NCBI RefSeq assembly: GCF_963678635.1
Contig: NC_087065.1
Span: forward strand, 14,052,743 to 14,116,742
Length of the DNA stretch: 64,000 nt
Reading direction: 5' to 3'
DNA from: Symsagittifera roscoffensis
Taxonomy: Eukaryota > Xenacoelomorpha > Acoela > Convolutidae
The position numbers and the translations under genes are program-made. Shown here piece by piece: positions 53,426 through 64,000 of this stretch (its first letter is position 1; each line of letters begins with the position of its first letter). Under the pieces are notes generated by a model that did not search any database, was not told where the DNA came from, and saw only the letters and a program-made list of their open reading frames with translations.

Positions 53426-54424
53426 GTTGCGAGGCCGATCTGGCCGCACACGTGCTGGACGTGCAAGGCAGACGACTTTCAGTAAAGGGACTGCTAGACA
53501 CGGGAGCAGTGGTTAGTGTCATGACGGTCAAAACCTGGACCGACATGCGTTTCGAAAGGTCGGATCTCATAACGACAAACATCAGGTTGGCAGCTGCCAA
53601 TCAGGGAGCGATCTATGTGACTGGATGAACCCCGATCATTTCACTGCAGCTCGGAGGAAGACATCTTTGGAGGAGCTTCCTAGTAGTGGAGAATTTGGAC
53701 GAATCAGACCAGTTCATCTTAGGAAGGGATTTCGTGCGATTTCGGGATTTCAACTTTGATGTCACGATCGATCTCATTGACGGGTTGACCCCTTAATAAG
53801 ATCTTAATTAACCAGGCCAAGGTGCCAATTTTTCTGGATCGAAAAGTTAGATTAAAACCAAACCAAGCCGTAGTAGCGACGTTTAAGATGAGGAACTTGA
53901 ATGAACTCAGCAATGACAGACAGGTGTGTCTGGTACCAAATCCAAACAGTAAAAGCTCGGCCATTTTAGGAAGAAGCTTCTCACTCACTCAGAGCGGACT
54001 GTGTGTGAGTGTGTTATTGAACACAGAAGCAACAACAGTGACAATACAGAGGGGAAAGAAACTTGGCTATGCTTTGCCTCTGAACACAGACTTTCAGAAT
54101 GTGGAGAGCTTGAAAAAGTTTTATGTAACTAAATGTCCCTTGCATGCGAACCAAGAATGTATAATGAAGAGAGTGAATGAATTGAAATCTTCTGGGAAAT
54201 TGTTTTCAATGAAGTCGGAAACAGATGATGGGCTGTCTAGTTGTTCCAACTTTCCTGAGAGGCCAACAGAAACAGATTTAGCAGCGAATAAACCAGTCCT
54301 ACCTGAGATAGAACATTTGAAGGGTAAAATATCAGACAGGGAACTAGATTCGATCAGAGTGGTGCTAAGTCGGAACGCAGACGTTTTTTCGAAACATCAG
54401 GCCGACATAGGGCGAGAAGAATGA
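53398..54424 (+). pseudogene. Protease and connecting region of Pol, element 2
   Basis: LLDTGAVVSVMTVKTW (near 53490) is the aspartic protease active-site loop. ILGRDFV-like residues lie near 53720. A TGA at 53626 and two adjacent stops near 53795 interrupt it. The connecting region 53822-54424 is open (VCLVPNPNSKSSAILGRSFS, then LGYALPL) and ends in a deletion of about 65 nt that removed the stretch preceding the RT start seen in element 1. Confidence 0.8.
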
Positions 54425-55780
54425 CCCCTCATAAGTCAGAAGCAAGTAGGAAGGAAATCGAGATGTTAATGGAGTACGACATGATCGAGCCTTCGAAGTC
54501 CCCGTGGGCTTGTGGCGTGGTCATGGCGAAAAAGAAAGGGGGACAACTCAGATTTTGTTGTGATTTCCGTTATCTGAACGAAGTGACTATAAAGGACGCA
54601 TACCCGATTCCCCGCATCGATGAGAGCCTATCCAAGCTGGGAGACGCGAAGTTCTTCACGACGTTGGATTTGGGCTCTGCGTTCTGGCAAAAGCCACTCA
54701 GAAAGCAAGATCGAGAGAAAACAGGCTTCGCGTGCGAGCTGGGATTGTTCCAGTGGAAGAGGATGCCGTTCGGATTGTGCAACGCGACGGCCACATTCCA
54801 GCGACTGATGGCCCAGGCACTCACGAGCGTCGCTAAGAAATACGGGAATCTCATCATGTGTTATGTTGATGATGTCGTGATTGCAACACCAACCTTAGAA
54901 GACCACATAGAGAGGTTGGAGGAGGTGTTTTCTTGCATGAAGCAGGCGGGTCTGAAATGTAATTCCTCTAAGTGTGAAATCCTCAGAGATTCCATAAAGT
55001 ATCTGGGCCGCCTGGTGGACAAACATGGAGTGAGACCAGATCCTGAAGCGATTGAAGCGGCGCTGACCTGGAAGGCACCTGAAACAGATACACAGCTGAT
55101 GAGTTTCTTGGGATTCGCTAATTATTATCGAGAGTTCATCAAGGGGTATGCTGACAAAATAAACCCATGCAGCGGTTGATGAGAAACAAGGGCAAAAAGT
55201 TCACTAGGGATGATGAGGCACAAGTTTCATTTGAAAACATCAAACGTGAACGTTGCGAGGCACCGGTCCTCGGCATGCCAACAGAGAAGGATGTAGGTGC
55301 TGGGCACGGATGCATCAGTGGTTGCGATATCGGGCATACTTCACCAGGAGCAGGAGTGGAACGGGAGAACAGTTCTTCGTCCGATAGCCTACGGGAGTAA
55401 AGTCCTGAGTGATACTGAAATGAAGTAGGGCGCACCAAAAGCGGAGATGTTTGCGGTGATCACTTTCGTGGAAAAATACAGGGCCTACTTGGGGAGTGCT
55501 CCCTTCAAGTTACGTGTGGATAATCGTGCCCTTGCCTGGCTGAAAACCTATTCGGTGGACCAAAGTTATATTGGTCGTTGGATCGTGCGTCTGGATGGAT
55601 ACCACATGATCATAGAGCACCGTACCCGTGACAAGCACCAGAACGCAGATAGCCTCAGTAAAAAGACAGAATTTTATGAGCGCCTCGAGGAGAAGCAGGC
55701 TAAAAATCAGAAATCAAAGACGGGTTTTCATTTCTGGACAAGGAAACCTACGACAAACTACCACCTACTAGGTGGTTAGC
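54421..55780 (+). pseudogene. pol: Reverse transcriptase and RNase H of Pol, element 2
   Basis: The RT is open from 54421 to 55179 with FCCDFRYLNEVTIKDAYPIP, TTLDLGSAFW and YVDDVV (54864). A frameshift near 55165 moves the thumb and RNase H start to other frames. A TAG at 55428 replaces a Tyr codon in EMKYGAPKAEM. The RNase H C-terminus is open from 55447 (VDNRALAWLKTYS, then DKHQNADSLSKK) and shifts again near 55715. The enzymes would copy element RNA but cannot be made from this copy. Confidence 0.85.
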
Positions 55781-55820
55781 TAAGTCAGGGCATCCTATAC
55801 CCGGACACCCTGACCTTCCA

Positions 55821-56663
55821 GTGGAAACGGCCGCGGAGATAAAGCTTTTAGCCAGAGGCGAGCCTGTTCCGTTGGATCTGCTAGTCCGATCCAATTTGGT
55901 ACAGCAAGAACTTACCTGGCTGGGTATAAACAGCATGGCTCTATTGAACAGGACGGTGAACGTGGAGCCGGACGTCATGGGAAAGCTCCGCGACTTGTTG
56001 GTCAGGGATGTGGATAGGCATGATCGTGAGTGGATGGAGACCATGCAGCGGTTGACTGTCACCGAGAGAACAGAGAAGAGGCCAGTGTCCATTCGCAGCC
56101 GAGGCGTTGATCGGGATTGCAGGTCAGTAGTCAACCAGCTGGTGAGCTCGATGCCGAAGGAGGTCTTGTTGAGAACTTCGTTCACTGAATATGGAACACT
56201 GAATCAGACCCAAGCCACCGAGAAAGTCAGGATCAAGTCGAAATCTAGCTTTGCGAGGAGAGTGCATTTCACGGATGCAAAAGAAGAATACGAGCCTAGC
56301 CCAGATTGATCTTCCGGGGACGAGAAGATGTCCGGGGAGTCTGATACCTTCGAGCCAGTCAAGGACGACTTGTCTGAGGAATCAGACAACTTTGAGCCCG
56401 TGCAGGACGACATGTCCGGGGAGAGGTTGACGAGACCACCTAGGGACAGAATTTTGTCCGGGGAGTCGGGTTCAAAGCGACCAATGGACAGAGTGTTGTC
56501 CGGGGAGTCGAGAAACATCTCAGACAACTTGGAATATGATGTTGGGGAATCAGTCAACTCACGTGTTGACTCGAGGCCCCAGTCCTGGGACAACACATCT
56601 GAAACAACTTCCAATTCCGATATGTCAGAGATTGCAATCCACTCCTTATTGGTAGACTGGTAG
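55821..56663 (+). pseudogene. RNase H-integrase linker with LSGE repeats, element 2
   Basis: Open pieces 55821-56309 and 56328-56663 correspond to the long linker of element 1. The second piece contains a series of (M/L)SGES/ER motifs encoded by TGTCCGGGGAG (56329, 56413, 56455 and 56497) alternating with DNFEPV-type acidic units. No known fold. A TAG at 56661 interrupts the frame before integrase. Confidence 0.7.
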
Positions 56664-56735
56664 CAGCGCGGGCTGGACCGAGAAACGCATCAGGATCCAG
56701 ACAGGGACAGATACACCTCAGATGAAGAGGGCACT

Positions 56736-58020
56736 GTGGTAGATAATGCCGCAGACGAGCTCGAGCTGATAGCAGTCTCGAAACTCCCAACCAGATTGCT
56801 GCCACATGGTACGGTCGTCCGTACCAATCTGGAACCATCTGTGCAGGAAGCGACGCCTTTGAAAAAGATATGGTGTGTCAAGTTGATGGACGATGCTCAT
56901 GCTCCGGAGATAATGAGTGGGCAAATGAACGTGGTAAAGACGTATTTGAAAGCCAGGTACAGCCTGTCGGATCTCCTAAGGGCTCAACGAAATGATAGAA
57001 TGACGAGCAGTCTGAAGAGATGGATCGAGAATGGAGCACCTGACAAGGGAGACTTGGAAGAAGACAGCTACAAGATCTTGAAGCAATTCTACCTGAAGCG
57101 AAACGACTTGTTGTACCTGAATAAGGACGGGATCGTAGCCTGTAGACGAAAAGAGGAGGACAAGGTCCTTTATAAATACAATTCAATAGTGTTACCACAG
57201 TTGTACCAGACCGAATTGCTCTTTCGCTCACATGATCAGATGGGCCATCAAGGCGTGGACAAAGTGTATAACAGGATACAGAAACGATTCGAATGGCCGG
57301 GATTGAAGAAGGCTTGTGAGAAGTGGATCGCCGCATGCCTGTCATGTCAGCAGGCCAAGGATCCCAGGAAACTAAGGTTCCCCCTACAGTCAATAGAGTC
57401 CTCAGGTTTCAACGAAGTGGTGCAAATTGATCATCAGAAAATCTGCATGACAGCAACGGGCTATAATCAGGTGCTGGTAATGATCGACCATTTTTCGAAA
57501 CATGTGGAGGCAGCACCCTGCATGACAGCATCGGCGGAAGAAACATGCGATCATTTGGATAGCGAGGCATGGCTGCCCCATCACGTTCCAATCGGACAAT
57601 GGCAAAGCATTCGTGGGTTTTTCTACCCTGAATATGAGGGGAAGAGGACAGCAACGCAAACGTACGTGCGGGATGTTATTAGAAGACAGCAGGACCTCAA
57701 TGACTTATGCAGGAGCAACACGCAACAGGCGCAAATTAGACAAAAAAGGAGGTTTGATAAAAGGACAGCCGATGCGAAAGCCTACTTAGTTGGCGATTAC
57801 GTTTGGGTGTTCCAGGAAGTGGTTCCACCAAAAGAAACCAAGAAATTAATAAAGAAATGGCGTGGTCCATTTCAGATAACAGAGGTGCACCAGTGAGGTC
57901 GTTTTTATCGATTGAGCACTGGAAGAGCAGCTCAATACGAAAATATCAAACCACACAATGCCTCGTCAGAGGACTGGTGCATCCCAGCGGACATGCAGAG
58001 GGAGACTCTTTGATAGTGGA
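56736..58020 (+). pseudogene. Integrase of element 2 with internal deletion
   Basis: The zinc site is intact (HDQMGHQGVDKVY to CLSCQQ, 57230-57355), and the first catalytic Asp (QIDHQK) lies near 57427. Around 57600 the sequence jumps from the SDNG-like region directly to FFYPEYEG. About 90 residues, including the catalytic Glu helix (VERQ in element 1), are therefore missing. The C-terminal GPF module (KWRGPFQITEV, 57860) remains, followed by a TGA at 57894. The integrase cannot be active. Confidence 0.85.
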
Positions 58021-58129
58021 TCCTGCTTGTGAAGTGAATGAAAGGGGTACTCGCGACAAAAACGACGGGAATGAGGTGGTGGACGATTGCGACCTACCAC
58101 TGGATCTGGAGTTGACCGAGTGAGTAGAG

Positions 58130-59310
58130 GTGGACGATAAAACTCTAGCTTATGCCGAGGAAGACTGGGACTGCCCGGAACAAATCGAAATTGACAAAGG
58201 AATACATCCTGACTTTCCACTCACCATGGACACACGCCAGAGCAAGAGAGGAAAAAACAAGAAGAAATACAATCCGTACGGCGAGGATTTCGTTGTAGAC
58301 AGAATAGTTGTAAGTGACATAAAGGACTCGCTAGTGGGACTGGACGAAGTGGCGATGATAGAAGAAATCGACTTGGTGAATGATATGGATCAAGATTGGA
58401 TCGACGATCGATCAGAACCGGAAGTGGAGTTCGAACCAGAAGCGGAACAGACTCATGACCAAGAACTAACGAACTTGCGCGTGCTCGAATGGCTTCATGA
58501 TCTGCCGACAGATCCAAAAGAGACGATTCTGACGATTCAGGACGTCGATAAAGAAGGCATCAAATACATCAGTCATGACAATACTGAGTCCAACTGGGTC
58601 GCACCAGATGGTCCTCTACGTGTTCCACAATCCAACCTCGATCATCTAGACTTTGGGCGATCGACGGGGACGTCGATGGATATTTTTGTCCGGGGAGTGG
58701 GGATAGGACTCACCCACACCGAAAATCTGATAATAAAAAAATTGAAATCGGCAAGAGAAACCAGAGAACTAGAGACAGAGGGCGAGAATGCTAAAAAACC
58801 ACCTTTTGGACGAATCTTTGAATCGTATTTTGATCTACCGAACCATTATTCAAACAATATCGTCATAACGGACAGCGATTTCATACTCACGGAACGCACG
58901 TGCGCTATAGCGATAACCGCGGACGTAAGCTTCAAAACAGCACTAGCGGCTGATTTCAAAAGAGAGTATAAGAACATCGAATTTTTATGGAAACAGAGGC
59001 CTGGTGTGGGAGGGATGATAGCGCTGCCCCCTGTTGCATCACAAATACCAGGGAAATTTTTGTGTTTCCTGGTTACCAAGGCCACTGATAGGCAACACGT
59101 AGATCCAAAAAGCTTGGTATTGGCCTTGACTCGACTTAGGGATTTTTTGGTTGAGAGAGGAGTGACCTCTCTCTCTCGTTACCAGTATATGATCCTAATA
59201 GGGGAAAGCTACATCCGAGAGAGTTGTACGCACTTGTACATGTGATATTTTCAGAAACTGACATAGAGGTTTACTTACATAGAAAATATTATCTGAGCAT
59301 ATGCGATAAG
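58130..59310 (+). pseudogene. Macro-type domain region of Pol, element 2
   Basis: An open frame from 58130 to 59245 contains an acidic/basic extension absent in element 1 (about 100 residues), then DLTNLRVLEWL-like sequence and the macro domain: AIAITADVSFKTALAADFK, MIALPP, FLCFLVTKATD and SLVLALTRLRDFL. Near 59175 the frame shifts. The last strand and helix (LHPRELYALVHVIF, then IEVYLHRKYYLSI) are in the next frame. The macro domain agrees closely with that of element 1, which shows that it is a stable component of this family and not a one-off capture. Confidence 0.78.
58660..58697 (+). promoter_or_regulatory. Conserved hairpin plus PPT-like motif inside Pol, element 2
   Basis: The same ATCGACG-GGGA-CGTCGAT hairpin, T-run and TGTCCGGGGAG as at 34869-34906 in element 1. 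Confidence 0.55.
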
Positions 59311-59430
59311 TGGTTATTACGCACTTGTACATGTGATATTTTCAGTTGTACGCACTTGTACATGTGATATTTTCAGAAACTGACATAGAGGTTTACTTAC
59401 ATAAAAAATACTATCTGAGAATTGCGATAA
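59224..59430 (+). repeat. Local duplication at the end of Pol, element 2
   Basis: TACGCACTTGTACATGTGAT plus ATTTTCAG occurs three times (about 59226, 59319 and 59346). The following AAACTGACATAGAGG stretch occurs twice. This is a local tandem duplication that repeats the codons of the last macro-domain helix and strand. Confidence 0.75.
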
Positions 59431-59878
59431 AGTGTTTTTATTAAGTTATTTGATAAGAATTAGTGTCAAGTTTTAGATTAGGTTAGGTTTTAGGTACAAT
59501 ATTAGGGATTATGTTTTTATGTGATAATATAGATGTTTATGTGTTTATGTGTTATGTTATTGTTATGATATGTTTTATGTTTCGTGTCATAAAAAACATA
59601 GAGTACTCCAGGTCATCAAGGTAACAGCGCTCATTTGTTCTACCCTGACAAAGATACAGGTGGACGAACCACCTTGGTGCTAAAATTTTAAATCAGATTT
59701 GAGAAGATATTTTCAATGGAGAGTTTTTAAGAGTTGAATTATGCTTAATCCAAAAATGATGGTTTTAAGTTGCGACTTGTTTTTTAGATCTTGATTGATA
59801 AGAAATTGTTTATTGAATCCATTGAATTAAACGAGACAGGAAGAAACTACACGACAGTAAGAATCAACACGATAAGAA
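59431..59878 (+). other. Spacer between Pol and the 3' polyprotein, element 2
   Basis: Noncoding, with GTTATG/TTTATG-rich sequence at 59518-59580. A candidate splice acceptor (GACTTGTTTTTTAG, AG at 59786-59787, followed by ATCTTGATTGAT) lies 91 bases before the ATG. Both correspond in position to features of element 1. Confidence 0.6.
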
Positions 59879-62800
59879 ATGGGTGACACGAACGAATTAA
59901 TGGAATTCCTCTCAGCGAGTCTAGGAGCGACTCTAGACGAGATCTATCAGCGGCTGATCGATTGTGATTTTACACGAGAAGACCAGGGGCTGGCGATGTT
60001 TGTGGTCGCGCTCCTCAATGCATTAGGACGAGAGGGTCGAGGGAATCGCCCTACAGAAGTCGTGTTGATGTTGGTCTTCGGTGAGTCCGGGACCGCCGAG
60101 AGAGGTCGAAACCGACTGATGAGATGGCGGCGTGGAGAAATGTCTGGCCACGACCTGGCTCGTGAGCCAGGACTAGGTGAACAGAGGGACCACCGGCTAG
60201 GTGAGATGCCCTTACCCGTCCAACCCGCGCAGCCACTCATCGGAGCAAAGAGACAACGTAATGGGCCAGGCCCGTCACTTTCGGTCGATTCTCCAACAGC
60301 TGCTCCTCCTCCGAAGAGGGTGAGGGTGAGTGAAATAGAGATCCAGACGTCGGAGATGATTGAGACGCTGGAGAAGAAGGAGAGAGATCAGAGCGAGCTG
60401 TGTGTCAAACTCCAGGAGTATAGGGCGATAGCTCGAGAAAGAGACGAATGGAAGAAGAAATATGAAGATCGGCAGGTGGCCTACAAGGAGGATGAAATAA
60501 AGCACCTGAAGGAGCTGTATATGGCAAAGGTGAGCCAAGTGTCACAGGAAGTTCTGGCGACAATGAAGTCCTCGGAGGGATCCAGCGACACACGCCCCAA
60601 GACACGAGTACAGGAGCTGTGTGCATCGAAAGGGCCCGAGGCTTTGGTCTTACGTGCATCGAGAGGGCCCGAGGCTCCTCAGCAGACACAACCGTCTGCT
60701 TCCAGTCAAAGGAACACAATACCGGACCCTTCTGACACCTACCACGCTCCTCAGTTCCAAGAATCGTTCAACCAAGTGGCCAGAGCAACAATGGATGAGA
60801 TCAACCGAAACACTGGGCGGACATTGGGTAGGATCGTTCCTTCCCAACGTCGTGATCATTCATCCAATAGCTCGGAGCGAGCACCCCGCACGGTAGTGTC
60901 CTCAGCGACTGCGCATGGCAGAACCTTTCAAAATTCCCGCGTGGTAGACATTAGGAAGAATCTGATGACACGTCACCAGTTCACCCAAGTAGCTGCGGAG
61001 CATCCTCGAGCCTGCCTGAAAGACATGAGCTGGAACCCCGCTAAGAGCGACCAGGTAATTCCCCCAGGGAGTCGCCACTTGATCATAGGAGACAGTTTGG
61101 TGAGGGATCTGAATGAGATCTTCGTCTATGGTCAGACTACCACTCTGTCCTTTGGAGGAGCCTCAGTGGCTCAGGTCATCAAGATGATGAAATTCCAGAG
61201 CGAGGATCACCTGGATACGCTGGTGATAATGCTGAGAACCAACGACGTCTCGAGAGCCCCAGTGACTCCGGAGAGCAAGTGGGAGCCTCTGTTGGTACGC
61301 CTCCTGAATGAACTGAAGGAGAAGTACAGGCCCAGGTTTGTGGTGCTGTGCACGATACCACAAAACCCGCTGGTGGGCACCACAGTGGCAGATTCCATGA
61401 ATGGCGACGTGACACGGTGGAACGAAATGGTCCGTAATCTGGTGAGAAACAACCCTGGCGAGCTGCGACTTCTGGATCTCGAAAACATGCTGCGCATGAT
61501 TGATCACATCGCGCTTACCAGAGTTGGAATACATTTCAACACCCAACGAGGGAGACACTGGGTGAATGATGTATTTCAGATGCAGTTGAGGGAAGTGGAG
61601 CAGGAGTCGAGGGCGACCAGTTCTCTGGCTCGGACCAGCTCGACCGGAGGAAGTAGAATAAGGGCAAGCGTGCCCGAATCCCTCGTCAACCGCCTAGGGC
61701 CCTTGGCAATGGAGACGGCTGCAGCCACACCCATCGCTCCGAGCTCAAACGTAAGAGAGAGGCTAGGGACTGCTCCTCCTCCCAGAACACAACCGCTTGA
61801 AAGCCGACTCGGGAGATCAGTGGTTCAGAACAGGAATAACTCCCAGACCGTGTCTAGGAGGAAAGATCCGCCCGCCACGGCAAACCCTGCTTCAGCAGCA
61901 TGACCGTCTACGAGCGCCGTGCCAGCGGAGGGAGTTGAACAGGGCAGTGTGCTGCTTTGGAACCAATCAGACCCTAGTCATTGGGGACAGTACAAGACGG
62001 ACATGTCCACGAATTTGAACATGAATACCCTGACGTGTCGGGAGGACGCAATGAAAATGATTGGCGGAGAAAGTCCCACAGTGTCGTGACTATATCAGAT
62101 ACCGGGCGTGGATTGGCTGCTAGCAGAGCAGGAGCAGTTCAGCTCTACGACTACGCTCCGGCATGCAGACTTGAATGGGTTGCCTCAGGACAATACCTTT
62201 GGACCTTTGAACACCCGGTCTCTTACGGACGTCCGACAGAGAGCCAGGGAACTGACGCCACCTGCTCGCAAGGGCAAGTTTCAGGCAGAGAACAATCCCA
62301 ATAACAAGCATTACAAGATGTACAGGCAATTTGCTAAACCACCCGGTCAGACGCCTGGCGAGTATTCGAGGGACTACCCCCGAAAGACCACGGTGGATGG
62401 AGATGACAAGAGATATGGGAAACTGAAGGACCCAATAGGCAACAGCCTGTTTGCAGCTTATGATCCCTTAGATATGAAGGCTGCCAAGTATCTGATTGTG
62501 GCCAGTTCCGATTATCTCTATACACCCGGTTCTCTCTTTTGGCCCGACGTGATTTTCTTGACGGCGCCTGAATTGGACTGGGGACAGGCAATAGGCATGA
62601 TGATAAGTGTACGAAGGGTGGTCAGCATGGAGCCGCAGGTGATAGTGGTTGCAGGCTCAAATAATCATCTGCAAAGCAGGGGCTTGTTGACACGTCTGAC
62701 GGATGGGTCGATCCCGAGCAACGAGGTCATAGAGGAGGCGATAATGATATTGCTCTCGGCGATGGCTGAGGTAGAAACAGCAGCAAAACAACGTTTCACC

Positions 62801-64000
62801 CAAAATGTAGTGAAGGTTATCTTTGTGCTGTCACCAGCGTACGCTGCGTTGCCAGAACACCTTCAGTTTGTGTACACAATGGTCACAACGATAGCAGAGG
62901 GGAGGTTCAACGTGATAATTCCTGCCTCGAACAGAGTGGTAGACCCAGACAATAACTACCCGTCCCGATCTGAGCTTCCCGCTGTTTGGGCTGACATTTC
63001 CAATGCCATACAGGAACTCAAAGATTGTAGCACAACTCGCTTGGTGCTGGATGAGGTTCTGGGGTTGGAGCTGTCCAACTTTGCCAGATTGCTGAAGTTA
63101 AGACCAGGGGTAGATGACGATCATCTGTTAGTACAACAGGTGGCGGTTGATCTCTGGTTCAGACAGATGGATCATGCCGAGGATGAACAGGGCAGGACAG
63201 TCAGGAAGAACATGACGTCAGCGGAAGAAGATCTCATGGCAATGGCTTTGCGCACGAAGCCGCACAACAACGTATGGTTGTACTTGTCACCAAGGCTGTG
63301 CACCTTGGGTGAGGACTCGTTCGAGCATGCGCCGGCAGTGATAAAAGAGATACACGTGTATCTGAAGAACTTGTTTGATGCCCGGGAGTTAGCTGGGGAC
63401 ATGATGTTGAAATTGATGCAGGACGTAAACACGATGTCACTGGACAAGTTCCAAGCTGACGTGCTAGCCACGAGGGCACAGTATGAACGATCGGATGCCA
63501 TCTTGGGTGGAATGGGAGTGGGATAGACGCCATCCTTCCTGTCGACGTGCTATCCTAGGGCATCCCGGAACCTGATCGCGAGTTTCGTCAAGGACATCAG
63601 GAAGTTGTCGATTGGCCTGATATTAGCCTTATACGTGACATTTGGTCATGAAAATTTCGTGAAGGGACCGGCGAATCTCTTCACCCAAGCGTTGGCAGAT
63701 TTGAGATTGGATGGACTCCTGACTCTGATTGCCATGACCTACGGTCGACTGGGTGATTTGCTTGTGCTGTTGCGTTACCCTGAACAACTCCAGGGACCAA
63801 GTCGTGAGTTCAATGCGCAGTTGGAAACCGCCTCGCTCAGGAAGATGAAAGACTGGAGGACTCTCCTGCTCCAATATCTCTTGCAACAGAACAGAAGCGT
63901 AACGGGAGACGATAAGGTGGCGACGGATACGGGTGAGTGTAAGCAATATTGTGGCATGCCCTTGCTGACAGATTTGGCTGTCATGATGCGGATCGATCCG
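59879..64000 (+). pseudogene. 3' polyprotein of element 2 (continues beyond window)
   Basis: One reading frame from ATG 59879 to the window end, interrupted only by TGA at 61901, TGA at 62087 and TAG at 63524, with no frameshift in 4.1 kb. It has an N-terminal helical part, a coiled coil near residues 155-220 and an SGNH hydrolase at about 395-565: GDS at 61088-61096, SFGGAS, and LRTND in place of GTND. The catalytic Asp is replaced by Val (RVGIHF, 61523), so the hydrolase should be dead. The second conserved region follows (VVAGSNNHLQSRG near 62650, DEVLGLELSNFARLLKL near 63050). From 63527 it enters the segment corresponding to 39550 onward in element 1 (VTFGHENFVKGPA), which confirms that the two ORFs of element 1 are one protein. 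Confidence 0.75.

Larger units (their letters stand above)
46721..64000 (+). mobile_element. Element 2: decayed relative of element 1, right end outside window
   Basis: The same gene order as element 1 is traced from a 5'-truncated LTR to the middle of the 3' polyprotein, where the window stops. The Pol and 3' polyprotein are closely similar to element 1, but the LTR, leader and Gag N-terminus are largely unrelated in sequence, so it is a distinct subfamily. It carries several frameshifts and stops in gag-pol, a deletion removing part of the integrase core, and a deletion before RT. It must be older than, or at least inactive longer than, element 1. Confidence 0.88.

Noticed and set aside
50357-63526. 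Premature stops as CpG deamination or RIP-like mutation
   Set aside because: The changes seen are mixed (AGA, TGG and GAG codons as well as possible CGA), so no consistent C-to-T pattern was found.

Overview
The window is eukaryotic nuclear DNA from an intron-bearing invertebrate metazoan that I cannot place more precisely. Three things support this: a rhophilin-type HR1-BRO1-PDZ gene, a TMEM60-like membrane-protein gene that appears to contain a 56-nt GT-AG intron, and several families of animal retroelements. The host DNA (positions 1 to about 17,658) is AT-rich and gene-poor. It holds an 883-bp tandem repeat at the left edge, two copies of a dispersed repeat with an internal minisatellite, scattered small fold-back repeats, the TMEM60-like gene (minus strand, 9963-10399) and the rhophilin gene (minus strand, 15674-17350).

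From 17,659 to the right edge the window is a nest of mobile elements. Element 1 (17659-45950) is a giant Ty3/gypsy-type LTR retrotransposon. Both LTRs are present, about 2% diverged by hand count, and start TG and end CA. Its 5' LTR is split by an intact CR1/L2-type non-LTR retrotransposon on the minus strand (18091-22826). After subtracting that LINE, element 1 is about 23.5 kb. Order: LTR, PBS, a 3-kb leader full of short CCGGAGGGG motifs and hairpins, gag (1004 aa, two zinc knuckles), protease, RT, RNase H, a long linker with repeated LSGE motifs, integrase, then a macro-type (ADP-ribose-binding) domain at the end of Pol. A spacer with a conserved splice-acceptor-like site follows, and then a further region of more than 8 kb that reads as one very large, now interrupted polyprotein carrying an SGNH/GDSL hydrolase domain. 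A PPT-like motif abuts the 3' LTR.

Between 45,951 and about 46,720 lies a minus-strand fragment of a Penelope-like element (linker plus GIY-YIG endonuclease, with a hammerhead-like motif beyond its 3' end). Element 2 (about 46,721 to beyond 64,000) is a more decayed relative of element 1 with the same gene order, including the macro and SGNH domains. Its LTR, leader and Gag N-terminus have diverged strongly. Its integrase has lost the catalytic Glu region, and its SGNH domain has lost the catalytic Asp.

Relative order of events, inferred from nesting and decay: element 2 is oldest, then element 1, then the LINE, whose two ORFs are still open. The LINE encodes an SGNH esterase-type ORF1 and an ORF2 that begins with a signal-like segment and a 2A ribosome-skipping motif ahead of its endonuclease and RT. 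The most unusual content is the giant LTR-element family itself: Pol fused to a macro domain, a separate probably spliced 3' polyprotein with an SGNH hydrolase, repeated PPT-like motifs, and structured leaders.
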